Source: Oscillospiraceae bacterium
Lineage (GTDB): Bacteria > Bacillota > Clostridia > Oscillospirales > Ruminococcaceae
Length of the DNA stretch: 14,243 nucleotides
Assembly: GCA_017544185.1 (NCBI GenBank)
Contig: JAFYEQ010000122.1
Coordinates: forward strand, 1-14,243
Direction of reading: 5' to 3'
The translations under genes and the position numbers were made by a program. Positions 8,323 to 13,689 of this stretch are shown here, in pieces (within the stretch, counting starts at the first letter, position 1; every line of letters starts with the position of its first letter). Below the pieces are notes generated by a model, which had not been told where the DNA came from, searched no databases, and was given only the letters and a program-made list of their open reading frames with translations.

Positions 8323-9181
8323 GAGAGGCGGTATCTCAGCCCGTGACAAGGGGCTGATCACCATCGTTGCGTTCGTGATCGTAGTGCTGCTGATGCTGGC
8401 TGCCATCACGTTCATGTTCCGCATAGATACGGTGGTGGTGAGAGGATCGTCGAGCTATTCCTCCGATGATATCATCGCCGCTGCCGACATAGAGCCGGGC
8501 AAGAACCTGTTGACGGTGGATACGGGCGCAGTGGCGAAGCAGATACAGGACAGGCTCTTCAATGTAGAGAGCGTCAAGGTATCGCGTTCCCTCATGCACT
8601 CCATAGTGCTCGACGTGGAGCCCGCGGAGCCCGTAGCGAACTTCATCACCCCCAAGGCGGTATACATCATATCTGCGGGCGGCAAGGTGATGCTCATCAC
8701 CGACAAGGCGAGAGCGGGCCTGTTCAACGTGGTAGGGGCGGAGCCTTCTCCCATGCTGCTCACGGGCGACAAGTTCACGTCCAACGACAAGCGCAAGGAC
8801 AAGGTGATCGCGGATCTGATAGACGGTCTGCGCTCCTCCAAGTCGCTGGTGGCGTCGAACATAACGCTGATAGACGTACAGTCCTACTCCAATGTATCTG
8901 TGACCTACGACCATAGGATCGAGATCGAGCTGGGCTCCATCAGCGATCTGGACTACAAGCTGGACTACTCATCGGAGCTGATACAGACCAGGTATGACAA
9001 TGCAGAGGGCGTACTGCGCTTCCAGACCGACCCCTCCAAGTCCTCCTTCATCGACAGAGAGGGCGTGGACTACAACGAGCAGGTATACCAGAACAACATC
9101 GAGAGCTACCGCGCTGAGACCGCTCTCGAGACCGAAGAGGCCGAAGAAGAGCCCGCTCTCACCGAAGAGACCATGGAATAA
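8306..9181 (+). CDS. ftsQ: FtsQ/DivIB, cell division protein with POTRA domain
   Basis: This is the bitopic divisome protein that links the early ring to the septal synthases. The 291-residue protein has a short cytoplasmic N terminus, one membrane helix at about 18-40, then an outside POTRA-type domain starting at FRIDTVVVRGSSSYSSDDIIAAADIEPG, which matches the usual start of FtsQ POTRA (a strand, then a conserved glycine and helix), and the beta region beyond it. The last 35 residues or so are very acidic, with many Glu and Thr. The GTG at 8306 is chosen because GAGGTGAT lies inside the murG end at good spacing; the nearby ATG at 8319 is in another frame. Sequence conservation in this family is low, so naming depends on layout and on position after murG. 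ftsA and ftsZ do not follow; a terminator does. Confidence 0.87.
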   Translation: MQSSDERGGISARDKGLITIVAFVIVVLLMLAAITFMFRIDTVVVRGSSSYSSDDIIAAADIEPGKNLLTVDTGAVAKQIQDRLFNVESVKVSRSLMHSIVLDVEPAEPVANFITPKAVYIISAGGKVMLITDKARAGLFNVVGAEPSPMLLTGDKFTSNDKRKDKVIADLIDGLRSSKSLVASNITLIDVQSYSNVSVTYDHRIEIELGSISDLDYKLDYSSELIQTRYDNAEGVLRFQTDPSKSSFIDREGVDYNEQVYQNNIESYRAETALETEEAEEEPALTEETME

Positions 9182-9194
9182 CGGGCGGTGCCAT

Positions 9195-9245
9195 GTCGGC
9201 TGTTCCAATGGAAGGAACAGCCGACGGCCGTTTCGTTGGTTTTTG
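9195..9245 (+). terminator. Rho-independent terminator after ftsQ
   Basis: A perfect 12-base stem, GTCGGCTGTTCC (9195-9206) with GGAACAGCCGAC (9214-9225), has a seven-base loop and is followed by a T-rich stretch (TTTCGTTGGTTTTT) after four GC bases. It starts 13 bases after the ftsQ stop and would end the cell wall operon. Confidence 0.8.
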
Positions 9246-9468
9246 CCTGAGGTACCGTTTATCTGCGGCACGATAATGGGCTGGTGTGTAGGGGCGGACC
9301 TATGTGTCCGCCCACGGAGCCTGCTGTTGTAAAGGAACATCCTCCTCTTGCGGGGAAATGGTCTCTTACGGAGCATACCCCTACAGGAGATAGGCAGATA
9401 TCCTTAGTCTGTTTGCATAAAAAGAGTGAGAGTTTTGTGTGGATCTTGCGAAAAATGTCATAAAACTA
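9246..9468 (+). other. Gene-free stretch between the ftsQ terminator and the next promoter
   Basis: The whole gap from 9182 to 9562 has no supportable gene. Besides the ftsQ terminator, the GGGCGGAC hairpin and the promoter listed separately, it holds mixed sequence: GC-rich up to about 9380, then AT-rich and purine-rich with AAAAAGAGTGAGAG. Nothing recognisable was found in the rest. The open frames crossing it are short and lack ribosome binding sites. Confidence 0.5.
9286..9316 (+). repeat. GGGCGGAC hairpin repeat
   Basis: GGGCGGAC (9292-9299) pairs with GTCCGCCC (9306-9313) around loop CTATGT, preceded by GTGTAG and followed by AC. The stem is the same as that of the terminator at 9817-9842, where it is longer and lacks the loop. 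No T-run follows, so this copy is not itself a terminator. It resembles the short GC-rich interspersed hairpins I recall from gut Clostridia. Confidence 0.6.
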
Positions 9469-9497
9469 TTGCAATATCCGGAGCGATGTGGTATAAT
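9469..9497 (+). promoter_or_regulatory. SigA-type promoter for the small acidic protein
   Basis: TTGCAA (9469-9474) and TATAAT (9492-9497) are separated by 17 bases, with TGG directly before the -10 (extended -10). The predicted start is near 9504, leaving a leader of about 60 bases before the gene at 9563. Confidence 0.8.
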
Positions 9498-9562
9498 ACA
9501 GTCAAGATCACTTAGATCCGTTCCCTGAAAGGGGTAAACTATAATAACAGGAGTTGATAGTT

Positions 9563-9802
9563 ATGAGAGGTTTTGGTATCGCACTCATCACGCTGCTCGC
9601 TGCTGCTGCAGGTGCGGCTGCTGCTACTTACTTCGTAAAGAAGCGTGAGGAGCTCGAGGAGAAGGACTACGATTTTGATGATGATGATGAGATCTTCTTC
9701 GACGATGACGACGAAGACGACCTCGCAGATGAGCCTGCCGATGCTGATAAGGCTGAGACTGCCGAAGATGCAGCTCCTGCCGATGACGCAGAGAAAGACT
9801 GA
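9563..9802 (+). CDS. Small membrane-anchored acidic protein, unknown function
   Basis: I do not recognise a named family. The 79-residue product starts MRGFGIALITLL and has one hydrophobic, alanine-rich helix of about 22 residues, then TYFVKKREELEEKD, then an intensely acidic tail with runs of Asp (DFDDDDE, FFDDDDEDD) and ending in Ala/Asp/Glu. The KK after the helix suggests the tail lies in the cytoplasm by the positive-inside rule. Low complexity in the tail makes homology hard to judge. The ATG at 9563 is chosen because AGGAG (9549-9553) lies nine bases ahead; a TTG at 9554 touches the binding site and is less likely. It is a single-gene unit with its own good promoter and a strong terminator, and codon choice suggests decent expression (GAC/GAT and GCT/GCA). 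Confidence 0.85.
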   Translation: MRGFGIALITLLAAAAGAAAATYFVKKREELEEKDYDFDDDDEIFFDDDDEDDLADEPADADKAETAEDAAPADDAEKD

Positions 9803-9816
9803 TGATCGCAGACCGT

Positions 9817-9846
9817 AAGGGGCGGACATATGTCCGCCCCTTTTTG
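9817..9846 (+). terminator. Rho-independent terminator, perfect 26-base palindrome
   Basis: Bases 9817-9842 form an exact palindrome (AAGGGGCGGACAT and its complement, centre CATATG), and the T-run continues to 9845. It lies 15 bases after the stop of the small acidic protein. It also stands just past the end of hepT coming from the other strand, but without a T-run on that side. The stem is the GGGCGGAC repeat seen at 9292. Confidence 0.9.
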
Positions 9847-9849
9847 TAC

Positions 9850-10204
9850 TTATTGGTCTGTTTTTCCCGTGTCCTCTGACAGGATCTCGGTCAGGTCATC
9901 CTTTACGACCGGGAGATCGGTCGTGATGGTATTGTATACATCTTCCATGCGGAGTGTCTGATAAGCGTGTGCAGTAACGTCGCGAAAGCCTGCCATCGCC
10001 TTCCATGGTATCTGTGTGTACTTGATCCTGACATCATCCGAGATATTTTTTACAAGCTCTCCGATATTGATGATCGTCATGGCACAGGCTCTTTTTAGCC
10101 TTTCATCACCAAGAAAAGTGTCTACATCAGTATTTCCGACCATATCGGAGCATATCGATCTCGGAGATGATCTTCTTTATGATGATAAAGTCCCTATGCC
10201 GCAT
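9850..10204 (-). pseudogene. hepT: hepT, HEPN-family toxin, apparently frameshifted
   Basis: HepT is the HEPN ribonuclease-type toxin of MntA/HepT pairs. The long frame (9850-10143) covers the C-terminal 97 residues, including the conserved RDVTAHAY (R54, H59, Y61 of that frame; RxxxxHxY), INIGEL and AGFRD. The N-terminal part is in another frame: ATG at 10204 (overlapping the mntA stop by 11 bases) reads MRHRDFIIIKKIISEIDMLR and then runs into TGA at 10127. Joining the two frames near CTCCGATATGG by removing one base gives a HepT of normal length. So I see one disrupted gene rather than a short toxin. No ribosome binding site precedes the internal ATG at 10143. A sequencing error or a truly inactivated toxin would both explain it. 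The region is less GC-rich than its neighbours. Confidence 0.78.
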
Positions 10205-10478
10205 AGATCTCGATCTCCTTGTCTATCTCTATCATGTCGGTATCTCTGATCGGGCCGTGTATTATATCCACATCGGTATCAAGTAGAGACTCCAGTCTGT
10301 CCTTTATCGACGCTATGGTGAGCAGTGTGACAGGACCACTGAATTCTATGATCAGATCCACATCGCTGCTTTCAGTGTTTGTACCGTTCGCCACAGATCC
10401 GAAAAGAGTGACGCGTCTGATGATAGGGAGATCGGCTGCAACGGTCTCTACGGCCTTCCTTACATCATCTATCAGCAT
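10194..10478 (-). CDS. mntA: MntA, minimal nucleotidyltransferase antitoxin
   Basis: MntA-type proteins are small polymerase-beta-fold nucleotidyltransferases that neutralise HepT by adding AMP to its tyrosine. The 94-residue protein has the signature LFGSVANGTNTESSDVDLII: GS at 27-28 and the catalytic DVD at 39-41, spaced as GSx10DxD. Asp69 or Asp71 in TDVDIIHG is a candidate for the third metal-binding residue. Length is that of the family. The ATG at 10478 is preceded by an excellent AGGAGGTGAT, and an extended -10 promoter lies about 36 bases ahead. It is first in the operon, with hepT overlapping its end. The enzyme looks intact although its partner looks broken, which would be harmless to the cell, unlike the reverse. 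Confidence 0.92.
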   Translation of the reverse strand: MLIDDVRKAVETVAADLPIIRRVTLFGSVANGTNTESSDVDLIIEFSGPVTLLTIASIKDRLESLLDTDVDIIHGPIRDTDMIEIDKEIEIYAA

Positions 10479-10513
10479 GAGATCACCTCCTGTTATGCGG
10501 TATCTTCATATCT

Positions 10514-10522
10514 ATTATACCA
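10514..10522 (-). promoter_or_regulatory. Extended -10 promoter for mntA-hepT
   Basis: On the minus strand TGGTATAAT reads across these bases, with the start predicted near 10507. No good -35 is seen at 17 bases, which is acceptable for an extended -10. The wider words TGTGGTATAATAGATAT are almost the same as those before recA. Confidence 0.65.
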
Positions 10523-10591
10523 CATATCCGCCGAAAGTCCCCTTGTGATCTTTGATAAAAATATGCGCAAAGATCCTACACATCCTACAAG

Positions 10592-10621
10592 ATCCGCACC
10601 GCTCATACGAACGGTGCGGAT
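10592..10621 (-). terminator. Hairpin after the ZIP transporter gene
   Basis: ATCCGCACCG and CGGTGCGGAT form a perfect 10-base stem with a 10-base loop, nine bases past the zip stop. On the minus strand the T-run is poor (CTTGTAGG follows), so it may act as a weak terminator or a 3'-end stabiliser. Confidence 0.55.
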
Positions 10622-10630
10622 GTGTCTGTC

Positions 10631-11413
10631 TCATCCCAGTGTCACGTCGAGCACCATCATCAGCGCGAAGCCCATTGCGAACGCGATCGTGCCCACGTTG
10701 CTGTGCTCGCCCTCGGATATCTCGGGGATCAGCTCCTCCACTACCACGTACATCATGGCTCCTGCGGCAAAGGACAGCATATACGGCAGCAGGGGCAGCA
10801 CGAAGGACGCCGCTATGATGGTGAGCACCGCTCCGATCGGCTCGACTATGCCGGAGAGCACCCCGAGTACGAAGGACTTCCTGCGGCTCACGTTCTCTGC
10901 CCGCAGGGGCATGGATATGATCGCCCCCTCGGGGAAGTTCTGTATGGCGATGCCCAGCGCCAGTGCCAGTGCGCCTGTATAGGATATCTTGGAGCTGTCC
11001 GCCATGAAGCCTGCCAGTACCACGCCTACGGCCATGCCCTCGGGGATGTTGTGCAGCGTCACCGCCAGCACCAGCATGGTGGTGCGCTTCAGTCTGCTGC
11101 GGGGACCCTCGGGATCATTGCTGCCGATGTGCAGATGGGGTATCGCGCTGTCCAGCACCAGCAGGAACGCCATACCTATCAGGAAGCCCACCGCCGCAGG
11201 GACGAATGCCAGCTTCCCCATACCCTCCGACTGCTCTATGGAGGGTATCAGCAGGCTCCACACGGACGCTGCCACCATGACCCCCGCCGCGAAGCCCTCA
11301 AGTATCCTCTGTACTCCTTTTGAGAACGTATCCTTCATGAAGAAGACGCACGCCGACCCCAGCGACGTCCCCAGGAACGGCAGAAGTATGCCGTATACTA
11401 CACGCAGATCCAT
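10631..11413 (-). CDS. ZIP-family divalent metal transporter
   Basis: ZIP proteins bring zinc, iron or manganese into the cytoplasm. The 260-residue membrane protein has about eight hydrophobic segments and the family's metal-site motifs: HNIPEGMAVG (121-130) in the fourth helix, QNFPEGAII (158-166) in the fifth, VEPIGA (190-195), and VVVEELIPE (223-231). A loop of charged residues and a PHLHIG stretch (92-97) between the third and fourth helices could hold metal on the inside. The length and absence of a long histidine-rich loop fit the bacterial ZupT/GufA group. The ATG at 11413 has a perfect AAGGAGG. Its own promoter lies just past recX, and an inverted repeat lies between promoter and ribosome binding site. 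Which metal is carried cannot be read from the sequence. Confidence 0.92.
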   Translation of the reverse strand: MDLRVVYGILLPFLGTSLGSACVFFMKDTFSKGVQRILEGFAAGVMVAASVWSLLIPSIEQSEGMGKLAFVPAAVGFLIGMAFLLVLDSAIPHLHIGSNDPEGPRSRLKRTTMLVLAVTLHNIPEGMAVGVVLAGFMADSSKISYTGALALALGIAIQNFPEGAIISMPLRAENVSRRKSFVLGVLSGIVEPIGAVLTIIAASFVLPLLPYMLSFAAGAMMYVVVEELIPEISEGEHSNVGTIAFAMGFALMMVLDVTLG

Positions 11414-11426
11414 ATATGCCTCCTTG

Positions 11427-11442
11427 GTTAGCTTTATCTAAC
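11427..11442 (-). promoter_or_regulatory. Inverted repeat, candidate metalloregulator operator before zip
   Basis: GTTAG and CTAAC arms (11427-11431 and 11438-11442) with a six-base spacer lie directly upstream of the AAGGAGG of the transporter, close to the predicted transcription start. On the minus strand it reads GTTAGATAAAGCTAAC, which resembles half-sites of DtxR/MntR-family regulators. The regulator itself is not in the window; the link is inference. Confidence 0.45.
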
Positions 11443-11456
11443 TTTGTTCTACATAT

Positions 11457-11485
11457 ATGATAGCACTTTTTTATGCGCTTGTCAA
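11457..11485 (-). promoter_or_regulatory. SigA-type promoter for the ZIP transporter
   Basis: On the minus strand TTGACA (11480-11485) is a perfect -35, followed by 17 bases and TATCAT (11457-11462), with TGC just before the -10. It starts only six bases after the recX stop, so zip has its own control although it is downstream of recA-recX. Confidence 0.88.
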
Positions 11486-11491
11486 GAGCAG

Positions 11492-12103
11492 TTATCGGTG
11501 CTCTCTGAAAAGCTCCACCGCTTCCTTGATTTGTGAGTAGGTATACCCACGGCGTGCGAGAGCGTCCTTCACCCTGTCGGGGCTCTCCTCCAGCTTGTCG
11601 GCATAGCGTCGGCGTATGAGCTCCGTGATATGTGCCACCGCGTCCTCGTCGGTAAGGCGGGAGACCACATCGGATATGATCTCGCTGTCTATCCCTCTGC
11701 GGTACAGCTCCTGCTTTATGCGCTGCCTGCCGTAGAAGCGCCGCTCGGACATCTCCTCTGCCAGATGCTCGGAGTAGGTATAGTCGTCTATGATCCCCTT
11801 CTCCTCCAGCCTGTCGCATACATCCCCGCATATCTCCTCACTGTACTTCTCCCGCAGCTTGTCGTAGAGCTCTCTGCGGGAGCGCTCGCGGTATTCCAGC
11901 AGGTACAGCGCCCGCTCCGTAGCCCGACGCCTGTCGTTGTCCCCCATGGCGGAGCGCATCATGTCCGCCGTGACGGTCATGCCCTTCTGCAGGCGGTACT
12001 GTATGACGATACTGCGGTCAAGGTATATCTTGGCCTCTCCCCGCCCCAAAAGGGTGAGACACATGGTCTCACCCTTGTAAGGCTCTATGTCCTTGACGAT
12101 CAT
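11492..12103 (-). CDS. recX: RecX, regulator of RecA filaments
   Basis: RecX binds RecA filaments and limits their growth. The 203-residue basic and acidic helical protein has the usual pattern of three-helix repeats: [26 protein letters not shown] (first), [36 protein letters not shown] (second, with the typical D-x-x-Y/F and R-x-x-GxxxIxxEL wording), and a third near [26 protein letters not shown]. Length is near the family norm for Firmicutes (about 200-270). It begins with ATG overlapping the recA TGA, so translation is likely coupled to recA. No terminator lies between it and the zip promoter. The direct recA-recX arrangement supports the name. Confidence 0.93.
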   Translation of the reverse strand: MIVKDIEPYKGETMCLTLLGRGEAKIYLDRSIVIQYRLQKGMTVTADMMRSAMGDNDRRRATERALYLLEYRERSRRELYDKLREKYSEEICGDVCDRLEEKGIIDDYTYSEHLAEEMSERRFYGRQRIKQELYRRGIDSEIISDVVSRLTDEDAVAHITELIRRRYADKLEESPDRVKDALARRGYTYSQIKEAVELFREHR

Positions 12104-13314
12104 GTGGGGTCGAAGGCCTCATAGTCATCGTCTGCCTCGATATCTATGGATATGGCAGATACAGGATCTATGGCAGGGCCTCCTGCAGCGGGAGCGTCGT
12201 CTATCTGGGATATGATATCGCCGGCACCTCCCTCGGGAGCCGCAGGCTTCTCTTCATCAACGGCGGTCATCTCCAGCACCTTGTCGCGGTTTTCCGCGAT
12301 CTTGGCCTCGATAGCAGCCAGCACATCGGGGTTTGCACGCAGGTACTCCTTGGTCTTCTCACGGCCCTGACCGATCTTCTCATCACCGTAGCTGAACCAT
12401 GCGCCCGACTTGTGTATGATGTCGAGATCCACGGCTATGTCGACCACCTCGCCCAGACGGTCTATGCCCGTGCCGAAGAGGAGATCCACCTCTGTGGTCT
12501 TGAAGGGGGGAGATACCTTGTTCTTGGACACCTTGATCTTCATCTTATTGCCGATCAGGCCGTCCTTGCCCTTGATCACGTCGCCCTTGCGCACGTCAAG
12601 GCGCACCGACGCATAGAACTTCAGAGCGCGTCCGCCGGGAGTGGTCTCGGGGTTGCCATAGACTATGCCCACCTTCTCGCGGATCTGGTTTATGAATATA
12701 GCCACGCAGTTGGTCTTGGATATAACGGACGTGAGCTTCCTCATGGCCTGAGACATGAGCCTTGCCAGCAGTCCCACATGGTTGTCGCCCATCATGCCGT
12801 CGATCTCGGCCTTCGTTACCATAGCGGCAACGGAGTCCACTACGATCAGGTCGATAGCGCCCGAGCGTATGAGCTCCTCGGCTATCTCCAGCGCCTGCTC
12901 GCCGCTGTCGGGCTGGGATACCAGAAGATCGTCGATGTTGACACCAAGATGCTTGGCGTACACGGGATCGAGAGCATGCTCCACGTCTATGAACGCTACC
13001 ACGCCGCCCAGCTTCTGAGCCTCAGCCGCACAGTGGAGCGCTACGGTGGTCTTACCGGAGCTCTCGGGGCCATATATCTCTACGATGCGTCCTCTGGGGA
13101 GACCGCCCACGCCAAGGGCCATATCCAGCGTGAGGGAGCCTGTGGGTATCACGTCCACGCTCATCTCGGGAGCCTCGCCCAGCTTCATCACAGCGCCCTT
13201 GCCGTACTGCTTCTCTATATGAGCGATAGCGGCCTGCAGCGCCTTCTTCTTCTCAGATTCGTCCACCAGCTGCACGGGCGCAGCCTTTCCGGGCTTATCC
13301 TTCTTACCTGCCAT
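12100..13314 (-). CDS. recA: RecA recombinase
   Basis: RecA forms filaments on single-stranded DNA, drives strand exchange and triggers LexA cleavage. The 404-residue protein has Walker A GPESSGKT (82-89), Walker B LIVVD (156-160), loop L1 around [20 protein letters not shown], and loop L2 within [21 protein letters not shown] (208-228, ending in the conserved GG). The C-terminal tail beyond residue 350 is long and acidic ([11 protein letters not shown] at the end), as in several Clostridia, and is about 50 residues longer than in E. coli. The ATG at 13314 gives [10 protein letters not shown] and is preceded by AAAGGATG. The frame stays open to 13416, but the extra 34 residues lack a ribosome site and run through the hairpin repeats, so I reject the longer form. 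recX follows with ATGA overlap. Confidence 0.98.
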   Translation of the reverse strand: MAGKKDKPGKAAPVQLVDESEKKKALQAAIAHIEKQYGKGAVMKLGEAPEMSVDVIPTGSLTLDMALGVGGLPRGRIVEIYGPESSGKTTVALHCAAEAQKLGGVVAFIDVEHALDPVYAKHLGVNIDDLLVSQPDSGEQALEIAEELIRSGAIDLIVVDSVAAMVTKAEIDGMMGDNHVGLLARLMSQAMRKLTSVISKTNCVAIFINQIREKVGIVYGNPETTPGGRALKFYASVRLDVRKGDVIKGKDGLIGNKMKIKVSKNKVSPPFKTTEVDLLFGTGIDRLGEVVDIAVDLDIIHKSGAWFSYGDEKIGQGREKTKEYLRANPDVLAAIEAKIAENRDKVLEMTAVDEEKPAAPEGGAGDIISQIDDAPAAGGPAIDPVSAISIDIEADDDYEAFDPT

Positions 13315-13378
13315 GTATATCATCCTTTCATGTGTTATACTATTTCTCTTACAGATCATTGTTTCGCTGTAAAGGGAT

Positions 13379-13398
13379 GCAACTGTTCGCACAGTTGC
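13379..13398 (-). repeat. Hairpin repeat, copy A (recA leader)
   Basis: GCAACTGT (13379-13386) and ACAGTTGC (13391-13398) form an eight-base stem with loop TCGC. It is followed by CAGGGACAAGAG. Compared with copy B, the innermost pair is T-A instead of C-G: both sides changed together, so the stem is kept. Confidence 0.8.
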
Positions 13399-13412
13399 CA
13401 GGGACAAGAGAT

Positions 13413-13432
13413 GCAACTGCTGGCGCAGTTGC
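13413..13432 (-). repeat. Hairpin repeat, copy B (recA leader)
   Basis: GCAACTGC (13413-13420) and GCAGTTGC (13425-13432) form an eight-base stem with loop TGGC, followed by TAGGGACG. The stem is the same as in the copy before murG. Confidence 0.8.
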
Positions 13433-13439
13433 TAGGGAC

Positions 13440-13459
13440 GCGACTGCTGACGCAGTCGT
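13440..13459 (-). repeat. Hairpin repeat, copy C (recA leader)
   Basis: GCGACTGC (13440-13447) and GCAGTCGT (13452-13459) form a stem with loop TGAC. The third pair is G-C where the other copies have A-T, again a matched double change; the outermost pair is G with T, a wobble in RNA. Confidence 0.75.
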
Positions 13460-13536
13460 CGGGGAATGTGTGGCTATCGCCGCATCTATCCATGGTCTAT
13501 ATCAAGGATAGCATCAGCTGTCCTGTCTCTATATCT

Positions 13537-13545
13537 ATTATACCA
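13537..13545 (-). promoter_or_regulatory. Extended -10 promoter for recA-recX
   Basis: On the minus strand TGGTATAAT reads across these bases. The -35 region is poor, but a long AT-rich stretch with A-tracts lies upstream (13555-13600) and could act as an UP element. A small inverted repeat, CCACA (13543-13547) with TGTGG (13552-13556), overlaps its upstream edge. The predicted leader is about 215 bases. No clear SOS box of the GAACNNNNGTTC type was found. Confidence 0.65.
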
Positions 13546-13582
13546 CAAACATGTGGGATTTTTTCACACAATAAAAAATTTC

Positions 13583-13599
13583 CCGAAAATTTTTTTCGG
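13583..13599. other. AT-rich hairpin between recA promoter and AIM24 terminator
   Basis: CCGAAAA (13583-13589) pairs with TTTTCGG (13593-13599) with a three-base loop, inside A- and T-tracts. The gap from 13315 to 13689 holds only the recA leader, its promoter, this hairpin and the terminator at 13654; no gene was found in it. Confidence 0.4.
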
Positions 13600-13648
13600 A
13601 AAGCCGGGGATGATCTTCGGAGATAGCGTTCGTGACCGGATCATCGGC

Positions 13649-13677
13649 AAAAGAGGGCTGTGCATATGCACAGCCCT
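13649..13677 (-). terminator. Terminator after the AIM24-family gene, perfect 24-base palindrome
   Basis: Bases 13654-13677 are an exact palindrome with arms AGGGCTGTGCAT and centre CATATG. On the minus strand it begins 12 bases after the gene's stop and is followed by CTTTTG. Like the terminator at 9817, it is a loop-less perfect palindrome centred on CATATG. Confidence 0.8.
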
Positions 13678-13689
13678 GTGTAGTCGTCA

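Noticed and set aside
9182..9562. Possible riboswitch or small RNA in the gap before the small acidic protein
   Set aside because: Beyond the terminator and one repeat hairpin I could not match any known riboswitch core, and the promoter lies at the far end of the gap, leaving only a short leader.
9850..10143. A naturally short HEPN protein starting at 10143
   Set aside because: No ribosome site precedes this ATG, and the missing N-terminal helix is found in the neighbouring frame directly upstream, so a frameshifted hepT explains it better.
10622..11323. Long + strand open frame opposite the ZIP transporter
   Set aside because: Rich in His, Gln and Tyr with no membrane or domain pattern, while the minus frame shows all ZIP motifs, a perfect ribosome site and a promoter.
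13379..13398. Possible LexA site in the recA leader (CGAAC on the minus strand)
   Set aside because: The second half-site GTTC is not at the right distance; the word is part of the hairpin repeat.
13315..13416. An N-terminal extension of RecA by 34 residues
   Set aside because: No ribosome binding site, and the sequence is hairpin repeat; the ATG at 13314 has a good site and gives the usual RecA start.
13379..13459. Possible small CRISPR array
   Set aside because: Only three units, spacing of 34 and 27 bases, with palindromic repeats of about 20 bases and spacers too short and similar to each other; no cas genes nearby.
12412..13626. A 404-codon open frame on the + strand opposite recA and its leader
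   Set aside because: recA is certain on the minus strand. This frame is a low-complexity shadow that also crosses the hairpin repeats and the recA promoter.
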